From positions 1-64,000 of the forward strand of contig JAIQFA010000012.1 of the NCBI GenBank assembly GCA_020073525.1: a DNA stretch of 64,000 nucleotides. Direction: 5' to 3'. The stretch is from Terriglobia bacterium (lineage in GTDB: Bacteria > Acidobacteriota > Terriglobia > Terriglobales > Acidobacteriaceae). Below the pieces are notes generated by a model, which saw nothing but the letters and a program-made list of their open reading frames with translations, was not told the origin of the DNA and did not search any database. The number at the start of each line of letters is the position of its first letter. The stretch's first letter is position 1. Below are positions 16,982 through 26,396 of the stretch, in pieces. The translations under genes were made by a program, and so were the position numbers.

Positions 16982-18271
16982 ATGCGCAGAGTCATTGCGT
17001 GGCTGGTCGTTGTATCGTGTGCGGTGTTGTGTGTGGCAACATCGGGATTCGCGCAGGCCGCGGCAGTCCCTGCGCAAACCGAAGCCGACGAATACACGCG
17101 CTACGAATTGCTGTCGCCGGAGAGCGCCAGCTTCGCCATCCGCTACGAGGTGACAGCCACCACCGCTGGAGCGAAGTACTACTTCAATCCCATCCGCAAG
17201 GGCAGCGTGGCCAGTGGCGAGTCGGTGATTGACGTCATGACCGGACAGCCACTGAGGTTTGAGGTCGTGAGCGGCGAAGAGGCCGTCACAGACCCGCTGA
17301 TGAAGGGCGAGGACACGTCGGTGGACTACATCAAGGTGTCCCTGGCGCGTCCCGTGGCGCCGGAAGGACAGGCGCGTCTACTGATCCTAAAAACATATAA
17401 AGATGCGAAGAGTTACTACCGCGAGGGCGATTCTATCGTCTTCAACCGTTCCCTGAGTATTCCGCGCAACAGCGTAGTACTGCCCGCAGGATATGAACTG
17501 GTGGGGTGTAACGTTCCGTCGCAGGTTCTGGCGGAGCGGGATGGACGAATCGCCATCAGTTTCTTGAACGGCAGTGGGGCCGAAGCACCGCTGATTGTGA
17601 AAGCAAAGCCAGGCGCACAGATGGGAGCCACAGCCGCGCCACGTCCGCCAAGTGCGGCGAAAAGTTGGGAAGCGCCCTTCGAAGGAGAGACTGAGAAGGA
17701 GCGCCTTTCCGAGCGCGCCCACCAGGACCGTGAGATTGTCTACTTCCTGCAGCAGCCCGAAACTCACGCCTTCCTCCTCTATCACGACTACACGGAAACG
17801 GCTCCCGGGGCCGACAAGTACTTCAACGTGGTCCGCAGCGGCAGCAAGGTATCGGATCCGTCGGCCTACCTGCTCGACACCGGCGAAAACCTCCAGACGA
17901 AAATCATGACCGGAGCCGAACTAGCAGCCGCCAAACTCGACGCAGGAGAGCCGGTCGACGCAGCAGCGCAGGTAGTAGTAGTTCCCTTCTCCCCGGTGAA
18001 GGCGGGACAGAACGCGCGAATCCGAATTTCAGAAACCTACACCGCTCCAGCCAGCTACCGCCTGGAGGGAGACGAACTGATGTTCGACCGCAGCCTGGGC
18101 CGCCCGCGCAACGCCGTGGTGCTGCCCGAGGGTTGGTACCTGACAGCAAGTTCAATACCAGCAACGGTCACACAAATGGCCGACGGCCGCATACGTCTCG
18201 ACTTCTGGAATGGCCGCCCCGATTCAGTAGACGTCCTGATCAAAGCCAAACGCCGGGCGCCGAAGCGGTAG
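16982..18271 (+). CDS. Exported protein of two homologous halves, function unknown
   Basis: 429 residues from the ATG at 16982, preceded by GGAGG; the open frame runs 279 bases further upstream through the divergent spacer and is not used. A signal peptide ('VSCAVLCVATSGFAQA') is followed by two related halves. 'SFAIRYEVTATTAGAKYYFN' and 'LSIPRNSVVLPAGYELVGCN' in the first correspond to 'AFLLYHDYTETAPGADKYFN' and 'LGRPRNAVVLPEGWYLTASS' in the second, so it arose by internal duplication (about residues 45-200 and 260-425). Predominantly beta structure is likely. No enzymatic motif is seen. Confidence 0.75.
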   Translation: MRRVIAWLVVVSCAVLCVATSGFAQAAAVPAQTEADEYTRYELLSPESASFAIRYEVTATTAGAKYYFNPIRKGSVASGESVIDVMTGQPLRFEVVSGEEAVTDPLMKGEDTSVDYIKVSLARPVAPEGQARLLILKTYKDAKSYYREGDSIVFNRSLSIPRNSVVLPAGYELVGCNVPSQVLAERDGRIAISFLNGSGAEAPLIVKAKPGAQMGATAAPRPPSAAKSWEAPFEGETEKERLSERAHQDREIVYFLQQPETHAFLLYHDYTETAPGADKYFNVVRSGSKVSDPSAYLLDTGENLQTKIMTGAELAAAKLDAGEPVDAAAQVVVVPFSPVKAGQNARIRISETYTAPASYRLEGDELMFDRSLGRPRNAVVLPEGWYLTASSIPATVTQMADGRIRLDFWNGRPDSVDVLIKAKRRAPKR

Positions 18272-18308
18272 CCAGAGATGATTACGTTGTGCTGATATCC
18301 CCGTCAGA

Positions 18309-19844
18309 TCACACCCCTGGGTTGCGTTGCACCCGGCTGTGAGAGCGGCTGTAGCCGAAATAGATCACCATCCCCATGAGCAGCCAGACCCCCAATCGAA
18401 TCCAGGTGATCTGGGTCAGGCTCAACATAAGGGTCAATGAAATCATGATTCCGAGGATCGGAACCAGCGGCACCAGCGGCGTGCGAAACGGCCGTGCCAT
18501 CTCTGGATTGCGTCGGCGAAGTATCCAAACTCCCGCGCAAACGATTACGAAGGCCAGTAGCGTGCCGATGCTCACCATTTCCGAAAGCACATCAATCGGC
18601 AACGATGCAGCGAGCACAGCGACGAAAATGCCCACCGTCAACGTGGATATCCAGGGTGTTCGAAAGCGGGGATGGACGGAACTGAACATTCCAGGCAACA
18701 AGCCGTCTCGCGACATGGAGAAAAACACCCGAGACTGTCCCAACAACATGACAACGATCGTGCTAGTCAGCCCCATGAGGGCGCCGACTTTCACCAGCAG
18801 GCTGCCCCAGCGCACGCCGGTAGCATCAATGCCGATGGCTAACGGATCCGGTACGTTCAGGTTCCTGTAATTCACCAGCCCAGTCAGCACACCCGCCACC
18901 AGGATATACAGGATGGTGCAGATCACCAGGGAACCCAAAATTCCGATCGGCATGTCTTTCCCAGGGTTCTTGGCTTCTTGAGCCGCCGTGGAGACCGCGT
19001 CAAAGCCAATATAGGCGAAGAAAATAATGCCCGAGGCCCGCAGTATCCCAGACATTCCAAATTGCCCGAAGCCGTTGTTTTCCGGAATAAACGGATGCCA
19101 GTTTGCGGCCATCAACTCCCGATGTCCAAGCAGATAACTGCCTCCGATGGCGATGAAGATCAGAAGGACACAGATCTTGATGGCTACAATCCCGGTATTG
19201 AAATTGGCCGACTCTTTTATTCCGACTACCAGTATCAGCGTGCAAAAAAGAATCGCAAGAAATCCCAGCAGATTAAATACGCCATGGGCGTGGGGCAAAG
19301 TTGCGGGATCGATTCCAAGCAGCCGGAGCTTGGGCACAATTTTAGTCACGTTCTCCCAATGGTTGTTGTAGAAGACGAATTCGTCCCAATGCGTTCCTGC
19401 GATCGAGGCCGGAAGCTTGATGCCGAAATCTCCGAGCAAACTGATGAAGTATCCGCTCCATCCGGAAGCAACCGTGGCCGAGCCGAAAGCATATTCCAGC
19501 ACCAGGTCCCAGCCGATGATCCAGGCGAAGATTTCACCGAGCGTGGCGTAACCGTAGGTGTATGCCGAACCGGCGACCGGAATCATCGAGGAAAATTCGG
19601 CATAGCAGAGTCCGGCGAAAACGCAACCGATCGCCGCAAAGATAAACGAGAGAATGATCGCGGGCCCGGCGTGCTGCGCCGTGGCCGTGCCGGTAATTAC
19701 AAAGATCCCAGTCCCAATAATGGCGCCAATCCCAAGCGCGATCAGGTTGCTCGGCCCCAGCGCCCGCCTCAGACTGTGTTCACCGGTTTCGTGCGCTTCG
19801 TTCAGGATGGTCTTAAGCGGCTTGGTCGCCAGCAGATTGGCCAA
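18309..19844 (-). CDS. Amino-acid permease, APC superfamily (CAT-like)
   Basis: 511 residues from a TTG with AAGGAG seven bases upstream. The opening 'LRRALGPSNLIALGIGAIIG' and 'TGIFVITGTATAQHAGPAI' is the TM1 signature of the APC superfamily, close to cationic amino-acid transporters and YfnA/CtrA-type permeases. 'GFDAVSTAAQEAKNPGKDMP' is the TM6-7 signature. Twelve or more transmembrane helices fit. Probable import or exchange of amino acids; substrate not determinable. Monocistronic, facing the lactonase gene across a 160-base divergent spacer. Confidence 0.9.
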   Translation of the reverse strand: MANLLATKPLKTILNEAHETGEHSLRRALGPSNLIALGIGAIIGTGIFVITGTATAQHAGPAIILSFIFAAIGCVFAGLCYAEFSSMIPVAGSAYTYGYATLGEIFAWIIGWDLVLEYAFGSATVASGWSGYFISLLGDFGIKLPASIAGTHWDEFVFYNNHWENVTKIVPKLRLLGIDPATLPHAHGVFNLLGFLAILFCTLILVVGIKESANFNTGIVAIKICVLLIFIAIGGSYLLGHRELMAANWHPFIPENNGFGQFGMSGILRASGIIFFAYIGFDAVSTAAQEAKNPGKDMPIGILGSLVICTILYILVAGVLTGLVNYRNLNVPDPLAIGIDATGVRWGSLLVKVGALMGLTSTIVVMLLGQSRVFFSMSRDGLLPGMFSSVHPRFRTPWISTLTVGIFVAVLAASLPIDVLSEMVSIGTLLAFVIVCAGVWILRRRNPEMARPFRTPLVPLVPILGIMISLTLMLSLTQITWIRLGVWLLMGMVIYFGYSRSHSRVQRNPGV

Positions 19845-20008
19845 TCGGGTACTCCTTGATTCCGCGGTGGGATGATCTCAGTTTCGAAAAGTCGAAGAAG
19901 CACTATACCTTCCACCACAGCAAGATCGCCAGCCGTTTCTGACGCCGCGGTAGCGAGCCACCCCGACCTTGCTTGCGCTCTGCCCTTGAATGCGCTTTGA
20001 TAAAACCC

Positions 20009-21214
20009 ATGACAATCTCGCGCCGCTGGTGCCTGCAATGGCTCCTCCTACTGTCGCTGGTCACCTTGACCGTCGCCAAACACGATCCCAAGAGCAAATA
20101 CCTCCTGTTCGTCGGTACATATACCGAGAAGGGGAGCAAAGGCATTTATGGCTACCGCTTCGATACGGCATCTTCTGAACTGACGGAGCTGGGCGTGGCC
20201 GCAGAGACCACCAATCCCTCATTCCTCGCCGTCGACCCAAGCCGACACCTTCTCTACGCGGTGAACGAAGTTCAGAAGTATAGAGATGCCAGCAGCGGAG
20301 CAGTAAGCGCCTTCGCCATCGATCGTCAGACGGGTAAGTTGTCGCTCCTAAACCAAGTAGCCTCGCGCGGCGCCGACCCCTGCTACATTGCCTTCGACAA
20401 GACCGGAAAGTATGCCCTCGTGGCGAACTACACCGGAGGAAACGTAGCCATATTCCCGATCGATGCCAAAGGCCGCCTCGGCGAACCCTCTGCCGTCCTC
20501 AAGAACAGCGGCGCGCTCGGACCCAATAAGGAGCGTCAGGACGCACCGCACAGCCACTGGATCGAGGCCTCTGCGCACAACCACTTTGTGTACGTCTCTG
20601 ACTTGGGTTTGGACCGTGTCTTGATTTACCGGTTTGACGCAACCAAGGGCACTCTGACCAACGGCGCACCGCCGTCATCAGCAGCAAAATCAGGCTCACC
20701 CATCGACAGCGATTTCTTTTCAGCGACGCTGGCCCCCGGTACCGGTCCGCGCCACGTCGCTTTCTCCGACAATGGCAACTTCATGTACGTCCTCGGCGAA
20801 CTCGATTCCACCGTGACCGTCTTCGCGAACGACGACAAAGAGACGTTTCGTTCCATACAACGCATCTCCGCACTCCCGTCCGGATTCTCCGGGCAGAACG
20901 ACGCTGCGGAAATCGCCATCCATCCGAATGGGAAATACCTGTACACCTCCAATCGCGGACATGACAGCATCGCTCTCTTCTCCATCGACAGCCACACCGG
21001 TGCTCTAACTCTGGTCGATCACTTCCCCACTCAAGGCAAAACACCGCGCAATTTCGAAATCGACCCCACCGGCAAGTTCCTGTTCGTCGCCAATCAGGAC
21101 AGCAACAACATCGTAGTTTTCCGAATCGACTCTAGCTCCGGCCGACTAACCCCAACCGGCCAGACTGTCCACGTGCCGTCGCCAGTGTGCCTGAAGTTCA
21201 TGGCGGTTGATTAA
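20009..21214 (+). CDS. Exported lactonase-family seven-bladed beta-propeller
   Basis: About 401 residues from the ATG at 20009 (a TTG at 19973 would add 12). A signal peptide ('WLLLLSLVTLTVA') precedes a propeller of the 6-phosphogluconolactonase (YbhE/Pgl) family: 'YLLFVGTYTEKGSKGIYGYR' is the first blade, 'GTGPRHVAFSDNGNFMYVLG' and 'TPRNFEIDPTGKFLFVANQD' are later blade signatures. Cytoplasmic members hydrolyse 6-phosphogluconolactone; an exported form more likely acts on other lactones or serves as a binding scaffold. A strong terminator follows. Confidence 0.85.
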   Translation: MTISRRWCLQWLLLLSLVTLTVAKHDPKSKYLLFVGTYTEKGSKGIYGYRFDTASSELTELGVAAETTNPSFLAVDPSRHLLYAVNEVQKYRDASSGAVSAFAIDRQTGKLSLLNQVASRGADPCYIAFDKTGKYALVANYTGGNVAIFPIDAKGRLGEPSAVLKNSGALGPNKERQDAPHSHWIEASAHNHFVYVSDLGLDRVLIYRFDATKGTLTNGAPPSSAAKSGSPIDSDFFSATLAPGTGPRHVAFSDNGNFMYVLGELDSTVTVFANDDKETFRSIQRISALPSGFSGQNDAAEIAIHPNGKYLYTSNRGHDSIALFSIDSHTGALTLVDHFPTQGKTPRNFEIDPTGKFLFVANQDSNNIVVFRIDSSSGRLTPTGQTVHVPSPVCLKFMAVD

Positions 21215-21252
21215 GAGGAGGGCTTTCCCGAGTCACCGCCATCGCCACAGGA

Positions 21253-21283
21253 AAAGGCCGCTCTTTTCGAGCGGCCTTTGGTA
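21253..21283. terminator. Bidirectional intrinsic terminator
   Basis: AAAGGCCGCTC (21253-21263) pairs with GAGCGGCCTTT (21269-21279), an 11-bp stem with a 5-base loop, flanked by A and T runs. It lies between the convergent lactonase and radical SAM genes and can serve both. Confidence 0.9.
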
Positions 21284-21320
21284 TTTCTGAAGCTAAGTGC
21301 TAACGGCTAAGAGCTGCCCT

Positions 21321-23477
21321 CTAGTCTCCCGCTACCGGTTCGCCAACTTCTTCACTTTTCTTAGCAGCCCCATTCCCGTTGGCCGGAGCAATCGCTGCCG
21401 TGATCGCGCCCAAAGGAATGAATCCACCTTCATTCGAAGTCGCCGGCTTCTCTTTCAGGACAACTTCCCGGTAGAGCTGCGCCATGCGCGCGTCGTAGGC
21501 CGCGTCATTCTTGACCTTGTTGGTCTCGGCCTTGCTGTCGCGGGCCCGCTTCTTCTCTTCGCGCGCCGTCTTCGCAATGCCCAGCTTGTCGAGATCGTGC
21601 TGCACTTCGTGGGTAACAATTTCTTCCCGCAGGTAGAGGGCGTGCTCCGCGTCTTCCATGTTGACTTTCTTGCCGCCCGCGAAGATCTCGTGACGTCCGT
21701 GCTCTTCGTACCACTTGGTCAGCGTGGAGGTCATGTGCATCTTCTCGATGATGTTGCGCCATCCCACGCCCGTGTTGTAAGCGCAGAAGCTGATCTCGCC
21801 TTCCTGCGTCGCATAAGGAATGATGCACTGCTCCGTGCGCCGGAAGTCGTAGTTGAACAGATCCTGGAACCACATTCCGGCGATGAACAGGAAGTTCCAA
21901 CGGTCCTGACGCCGCTTCATCACGTCGTCAATCGTGCGGTCCGGACCGACCTTGCCATAGTTCTTGCCCGTGGCATTGAAGTTCTTGTCGAACTTCTTGA
22001 GCAGGTCCATCATCTTGAAGTGCGTCGGCGACTGGAACGGATCGTAGTTCTTCATCAAGCACAGAGCCATGCCAAACGCGGTCCAGAATTTCGAACGAGC
22101 TGCATCGTTGACTTTGGCAATATCCTTCGCCAGCTGATCGCCCTTCAAGAACGCCGTAACCGGCACCGCTTCCTTGGTTTCCTTATCGATCATCATGGCC
22201 ATGCCGGTGCCGCAATTCGGGTGGCATCCGCAAGAAAGCTGGCCCCAGTCATTGTTGGCATCCTGGGAGTGCAGGACGTCGGCCCAGTCGGAGAACGTGC
22301 TCATGAAGCTGATGGGGAACCAATCGCGGGCAGGTACACCGAAGCCAGTCTGATTCTTAACATCGTGGGCCAGGTGCGCCAGAGTGTAGCGCTGCGCTTC
22401 ACGGCGTTCGTCGGTGATGGCTTCGTCGCGTCCGGTAAACGAAACTGGCTGGAAGCTCAGGAAGCCGATCTTCTTCGGATTATCGAGCGCGAATTGAATG
22501 ATGCGTCCCACCTGCTCGTTGTTGATGCCGTTGATGATCGTGATGACTGGTACGATTTCGCAGCCGGCGCGATGCAGGTTGTCGATCGCCTTCAGTTTGA
22601 CGTCGAACAGGTTGCCAACCGCGCGATGATCGTTCGCCGCGTTGCCGATCCCGTCAAACTGCAGGTAGGCATATCGCATGCCAGCCTCAACTGCCTGCTC
22701 GCAGAATTCAAAGCTCTTCGCGAATTCGATTCCGTTGGTTGCGGCTTGCACGCTGTTGTACCCAACTTTCCGAGCGTAACGAACCGCGTCGAGGAAGTAC
22801 GGAGACAAAGTAGGCTCGCCGCCCGAGAACTGCACCGACATCTGCCGTTTCGGCTTCACGGTGATGGCGTTGTCGAGCACCGTCTTGATTTCTTCCCACG
22901 TCAACTCGTGGACGTACCCGACCTGGTTCGCATCCATAAAGCACGGATCGCACATCATGTTGCAGCGGTTGGTGAGGTCAACGGTGAGCACGGCGCCGCG
23001 TCCATACTTCACGGTCGACGACCCGTGGTGATGGAGATGCTCGTCCTTGTGGGCGCGAATGTCGCGGCCGGGGAAAACTTCTTCCAAGTGCTTCGAGAAT
23101 TCCGTGTCAATCGACATCAGGTCTTCGAAATGCCCGTGTTTGGGGCAGTCCTTGACCATCCAGATCTTGCCGTCGCGTTCGACGATCTGGGCCTTGATCT
23201 CGCCAACCTTTTCGTTCATCAGAACGTCGACTGGCAGGTGGCCATCAAGAATCTGCTGCCGAATTTCCGGGACACACTTGGGGCAAAGCGAGTCGGTCGA
23301 CCGCGGCCAACCTAGCGGCGGCTTCGACTTTTCCCACGATTTGAGGAGGGGCTTATCGGACCACTTCGGAGTCGGCGACGCATTCGGAGCCACGCGGTTG
23401 AGGCGTTGAAACACTGCCCATGCACCCGTGGCGGCGACCGTCACGGCCTTCTCAACGTACTTAATCGGCTTATGCAT
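21321..23477 (-). CDS. Radical SAM protein of the Tes/Mss type, probable membrane-spanning lipid synthase
   Basis: 718 residues. The radical SAM cluster motif is CxxxCxxC in 'DLTNRCNMMCDPCFMDANQV' (about residue 175), followed by 'SVQFSGGEPTLSPYF'. Upstream is a Cys-rich N-terminal domain with 'SLCPKC' and 'VKDCPKHGHFEDL', and a further cluster follows ('LSCGCHPNCGTGMAMMI'). This order resembles archaeal tetraether synthase (Tes/MJ0619) and bacterial membrane-spanning lipid synthase, which couple two fatty-acid or phytanyl tails. In Acidobacteriota such enzymes are linked to iso-diabolic acid and branched GDGT lipids. The C-terminus is a charged, Ala-rich tail (about 620-718). An alternative is another peripheral radical SAM oxidoreductase. 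Transcribed alone. Confidence 0.75.
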   Translation of the reverse strand: MHKPIKYVEKAVTVAATGAWAVFQRLNRVAPNASPTPKWSDKPLLKSWEKSKPPLGWPRSTDSLCPKCVPEIRQQILDGHLPVDVLMNEKVGEIKAQIVERDGKIWMVKDCPKHGHFEDLMSIDTEFSKHLEEVFPGRDIRAHKDEHLHHHGSSTVKYGRGAVLTVDLTNRCNMMCDPCFMDANQVGYVHELTWEEIKTVLDNAITVKPKRQMSVQFSGGEPTLSPYFLDAVRYARKVGYNSVQAATNGIEFAKSFEFCEQAVEAGMRYAYLQFDGIGNAANDHRAVGNLFDVKLKAIDNLHRAGCEIVPVITIINGINNEQVGRIIQFALDNPKKIGFLSFQPVSFTGRDEAITDERREAQRYTLAHLAHDVKNQTGFGVPARDWFPISFMSTFSDWADVLHSQDANNDWGQLSCGCHPNCGTGMAMMIDKETKEAVPVTAFLKGDQLAKDIAKVNDAARSKFWTAFGMALCLMKNYDPFQSPTHFKMMDLLKKFDKNFNATGKNYGKVGPDRTIDDVMKRRQDRWNFLFIAGMWFQDLFNYDFRRTEQCIIPYATQEGEISFCAYNTGVGWRNIIEKMHMTSTLTKWYEEHGRHEIFAGGKKVNMEDAEHALYLREEIVTHEVQHDLDKLGIAKTAREEKKRARDSKAETNKVKNDAAYDARMAQLYREVVLKEKPATSNEGGFIPLGAITAAIAPANGNGAAKKSEEVGEPVAGD

Positions 23478-23652
23478 TCTGCTCTCGCTTTCCTCAGTTC
23501 GGGAGTTAGAATTGTCCCGCGGTCCCGCGTACGGAAACCTGTGTAAATAGACTCTCCACGAAGAAACCTGGAAGTTTCGATGCGTGGAATGGGTCTTGGG
23601 GCATTTTATGGAGCTAAGTTATTGAAAAGGCTAGGGAGAGGATGACGAACCC

Positions 23653-24876
23653 TTAAGACGAACTGGTCTCCAGCAGCGGATCTGCCGACGCCTCCGCCTC
23701 CAGCTTCAAGTCCGACATGTCCAGCTGCAGATTCCCCGGATTAGTGGCATAAGCCAGCCCCGTTTCCATATCCAGGACCCCCGCCCGAATCAGTCTCTCG
23801 ATGTCCCCATCGAAATGCTGCATCCCTTCCTGTTCCCCGACCCGCATAGCATCCAGCAAGGTCTTGCCATCAGTCTCGCCCTTTTCGACATATTCCCGAG
23901 TCCGCAAAGTGGACTTCAAGACTTCGATCACCGCCACTCGTCCCGTCCCATCCTTCCGCGGGACCAGTCTCTGAGAAATAATGTAGCGAAAACTCTTAGC
24001 CAGCCGGTTGCGCAGCGTGTGCTGTTCGGCCATGGGAAAGACTCCTACAATCCTCTCCACCGTCTTCGATGCGTCAATCGTGTGCAGCGTAGAGAGGACA
24101 AGGTGCCCAGTCTCCGCTGCCTCCATAGCAATCTCGATGGTTTCCTTATCCCGCATCTCTCCCACCAGAATGACCTTGGGAGCCTGCCGCAAAGCCGCGC
24201 GCAGGGCGAGGGCAAAATTCGGCGTGTCGCTGTGCAACTCGCGCTGATTCACAATGCAGTTCTTGTGCGGGTGCAGAAACTCGATAGGATCCTCAATCGT
24301 GAGCACGTGATACGACTGCTCTTTATTGATCTTGTCGATGATCGCCGCCAGGGTCGACGACTTGCCCGACCCGGTCGGCCCCGTCACCAGCACGATTCCG
24401 TTGCGCAGTTCGACAATCTTCTTCAGTTCCGCCGGCAGGTTCAAGGCTTCGAAGTCCGGCACCTTCGCCGGAATGACGCGCATCACGATGGCACACGATC
24501 CGCGCTGCATAAAGACGTTGACCCGAAACCGGTGCGCGCCGGGCAGGCTGTACGACACATCGCACGACCCGTTTTGCCTCAAGTTGTCCAGCGCAACCTG
24601 ATTTTTGCCGATCAGCTCCGAAGCGATGTGCCGCGTGTCGTCACTGGTAAGCATGCGTGACGTCCCGGCGGGCATGAGTTTTCCGCTGACTTCCACCAGC
24701 GGCGGCTTCCCAGGCGTGAAAAAGAGGTCACTAATCTTGGCCGAAGCCTTCAGCATGGCCGCCAGCAGCGCTGCAGTCGAGAACGGCGCCGGAGCAGGGG
24801 CGGCGGCGGCGGCAGTGCTGGCCGGCCGGGCAACAGGAGGAGCTAGATTCGGTGCACCATTCGTAGGAGAAGACAT
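23653..24876 (-). CDS. pilT: PilT-family type IV pilus retraction ATPase
   Basis: About 407 residues if the ATG at 24876 is used ('MSSPTNGAPNLAPP'); the frame is open to 24951. An Ala/Pro-rich linker (first 40 residues) precedes the N-terminal domain. The ATPase core has Walker A 'GPTGSGKSSTLAAIID', Asp box 'TIEDPIEFLH', Walker B 'VILVGEMRDKETI' and His box 'GHLVLSTLHTIDASKT', as in PilT/PilU. It would power retraction of type IV pili at the inner membrane (twitching). No other pil genes are nearby, which is common for dispersed pilT paralogues. The 175-base spacer before the radical SAM gene has no clear signal. Confidence 0.9.
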   Translation of the reverse strand: MSSPTNGAPNLAPPVARPASTAAAAAPAPAPFSTAALLAAMLKASAKISDLFFTPGKPPLVEVSGKLMPAGTSRMLTSDDTRHIASELIGKNQVALDNLRQNGSCDVSYSLPGAHRFRVNVFMQRGSCAIVMRVIPAKVPDFEALNLPAELKKIVELRNGIVLVTGPTGSGKSSTLAAIIDKINKEQSYHVLTIEDPIEFLHPHKNCIVNQRELHSDTPNFALALRAALRQAPKVILVGEMRDKETIEIAMEAAETGHLVLSTLHTIDASKTVERIVGVFPMAEQHTLRNRLAKSFRYIISQRLVPRKDGTGRVAVIEVLKSTLRTREYVEKGETDGKTLLDAMRVGEQEGMQHFDGDIERLIRAGVLDMETGLAYATNPGNLQLDMSDLKLEAEASADPLLETSSS

Positions 24877-25084
24877 ATGAGGAGGCGGCTTCCTTCCGAT
24901 AAGAAACTTGGATGGTGTCCCTACACGAGATTGCGCCATGCCAAGACTCACGTTGAGTCTACTGCGAGTCCTGGGACCGGAAGATTACGGAAGGCGAATG
25001 CACCGAGGTTCGACGGCCGCCGCCAGAGAGGCTCGAGATGCAGGCATGCCAGGCCCTGTCACGACACACGTCGTCGTTCCCTGG

Positions 25085-25804
25085 CTACTTTGATGACCGC
25101 AGTTCGCCCGCGGCCAGGACATAGGTCGTCGACCTGTCCAGCTTGATATTGGACCGCTTGCAGGTAAGCGTAACGGCCCCGTCGCTCTGGCGCGTGGACT
25201 CCACGCCTTTCATTAACACACGATGTTTCGTAACGTCGGACTCGGGCGAGGACCCCACTGGGCCCCCTCCCTTATCTTGGTTTATGTCACCGCCGAGAGA
25301 TGGCTGTGAGGTTTGGCCGGAATAAACGCCGCCCCGACTCGAGCGTCTCGGAATGGACACGGTATTCTCAGAGGCGCCTCGTGAGGCATCATTGACACTG
25401 TCGTTCGTCGGCCTCGCCGCCGGGTAATACCACGCGGTCAGGTAAACCTTGGGCACGAGCGCAAGCACGACGGGCACCGATCCATTTTTCCATTGCGCGG
25501 AGTCCATGCGAATACCGAGGCGGGAGGGATCGGTGGCGGACTTTGCCACAGACTCGATCACTTCTCCGGACAAGATGGCGCCCTCCGGAAGAACGACTCC
25601 ATTAACCAGCGTTGCGACCGTAAGTTTGGCCTGCACCTTGGTTCCGACGGGAGTCTTGCCCGCTTCGACCTTTTGCCGCATGGTCACGGGAAATTCAAGC
25701 CCGGCCAAGGCCCCGAGCGCCCCGACCGTCGTCTGACTCAGCAGCGCGGTCGTCCCAAAGACGACAAGCGCGAGTCCGCCGGCGATTGTTTTGTTGCAGA
25801 ACAT
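25085..25804 (-). CDS. Exported protein of unknown function
   Basis: 239 residues from the ATG at 25804 with AAAGGGGG upstream. The same frame stays open to 26263, but the extra part is Arg/Pro-rich and overlaps the decayed HEAT gene, so it is not coding. A signal peptide ('GGLALVVFGTTALLSQ') is followed by a beta-rich region ('VGTKVQAKLTVATLVNGVVL', 'PEGAILSGEVIES') reminiscent of the 'G..v.a.l...v.lp.Ga.l.G.v' barrel found in TrbI/VirB10-like and related envelope proteins, then a Ser/Gly-rich linker. Function unknown. Confidence 0.65.
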   Translation of the reverse strand: MFCNKTIAGGLALVVFGTTALLSQTTVGALGALAGLEFPVTMRQKVEAGKTPVGTKVQAKLTVATLVNGVVLPEGAILSGEVIESVAKSATDPSRLGIRMDSAQWKNGSVPVVLALVPKVYLTAWYYPAARPTNDSVNDASRGASENTVSIPRRSSRGGVYSGQTSQPSLGGDINQDKGGGPVGSSPESDVTKHRVLMKGVESTRQSDGAVTLTCKRSNIKLDRSTTYVLAAGELRSSK

Positions 25805-25824
25805 CAGCGTCCCCCTTTTGCCGG

Positions 25825-26289
25825 CTAACCAACCGGGAAGGTGCTTTCGGGCGCAGAAAGGTATTTCCAATTGTACGCGCCGTACAGAGCGGCGGGTTTG
25901 GGTTTTGAGTTTGGGGATGGCCGAAGTGGCATCAACTCTCCGAGGGCGAGGGCGCCCGCCACACGCACTTGATATTTGTTGTCGTCCAGGGCGCGGGCGG
26001 CCAGAGTCGTCGCTCTTCCCTGGCCCGTCAGCAGGGAAAGAAAACGCACGGCCGTGGCGCGTTTTCCGGTGTGGGCGTCCTTGGTTCCCTCTATCAGGAG
26101 TGTCCACGCCTGATCTTTCAGGGGTCGCTCTTTGGCTGGAGTCTCGGCGACTGGTTTGGACTCGGCGGTGGACTTGGCGTTCGGCGGCTGCTCCTGGTCG
26201 GGAGCTGCCTGGGGAGTGGAGGGAGCAGTGGTCTGGGCGAGGGCAGAAATCGCCAGGACGCAAGCCAGCAGAAGTGTGCGACGCGCATA
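25825..26289 (-). pseudogene. Decayed exported HEAT-repeat protein gene
   Basis: One minus-strand frame reads 'RRTLLLACVLAISALAQTT' (a signal peptide), a Pro/Ala/Glu linker, then 'KDQAWTLLIEGTKDAHTGKR' and 'KYQVRVAGALALGEL', typical of HEAT-repeat proteins. There is no ATG, GTG or TTG before the signal peptide in that frame. An ATG at 26289 is out of frame, and removing 2 bases (one CG of 'cgcg') would restore M-R-R-T-L-L-L. After 'ALGEL' the HEAT continuation ('DATSAIPKLK') appears in a different frame, and the reading frame stops soon after. So there are two frame breaks and a truncation: a pseudogene, unless these are sequencing errors. Confidence 0.55.
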
Positions 26290-26396
26290 GTCGGAACTTT
26301 GACTCCGGCTTGTCGTTTACGGTTGTCTTATCTGGCGCGCACTACGTGATCGCGAACCGCGTTCTCGGCTTTCTTTCGGAAAGGATACTTGGAGGA

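Noticed and set aside
21297-23315. Long plus-strand open frame opposite the radical SAM gene (about 670 codons)
   Set aside because: It is the antisense of a clearly coding gene in a GC-rich genome; it has no known domain and starts inside the terminator region.
25805-26263. 460-base N-terminal extension of the exported protein at 25085-25804
   Set aside because: The extension is Arg/Pro-rich, overlaps the decayed HEAT gene in another frame, and the internal ATG has a signal peptide and a good ribosome-binding site.
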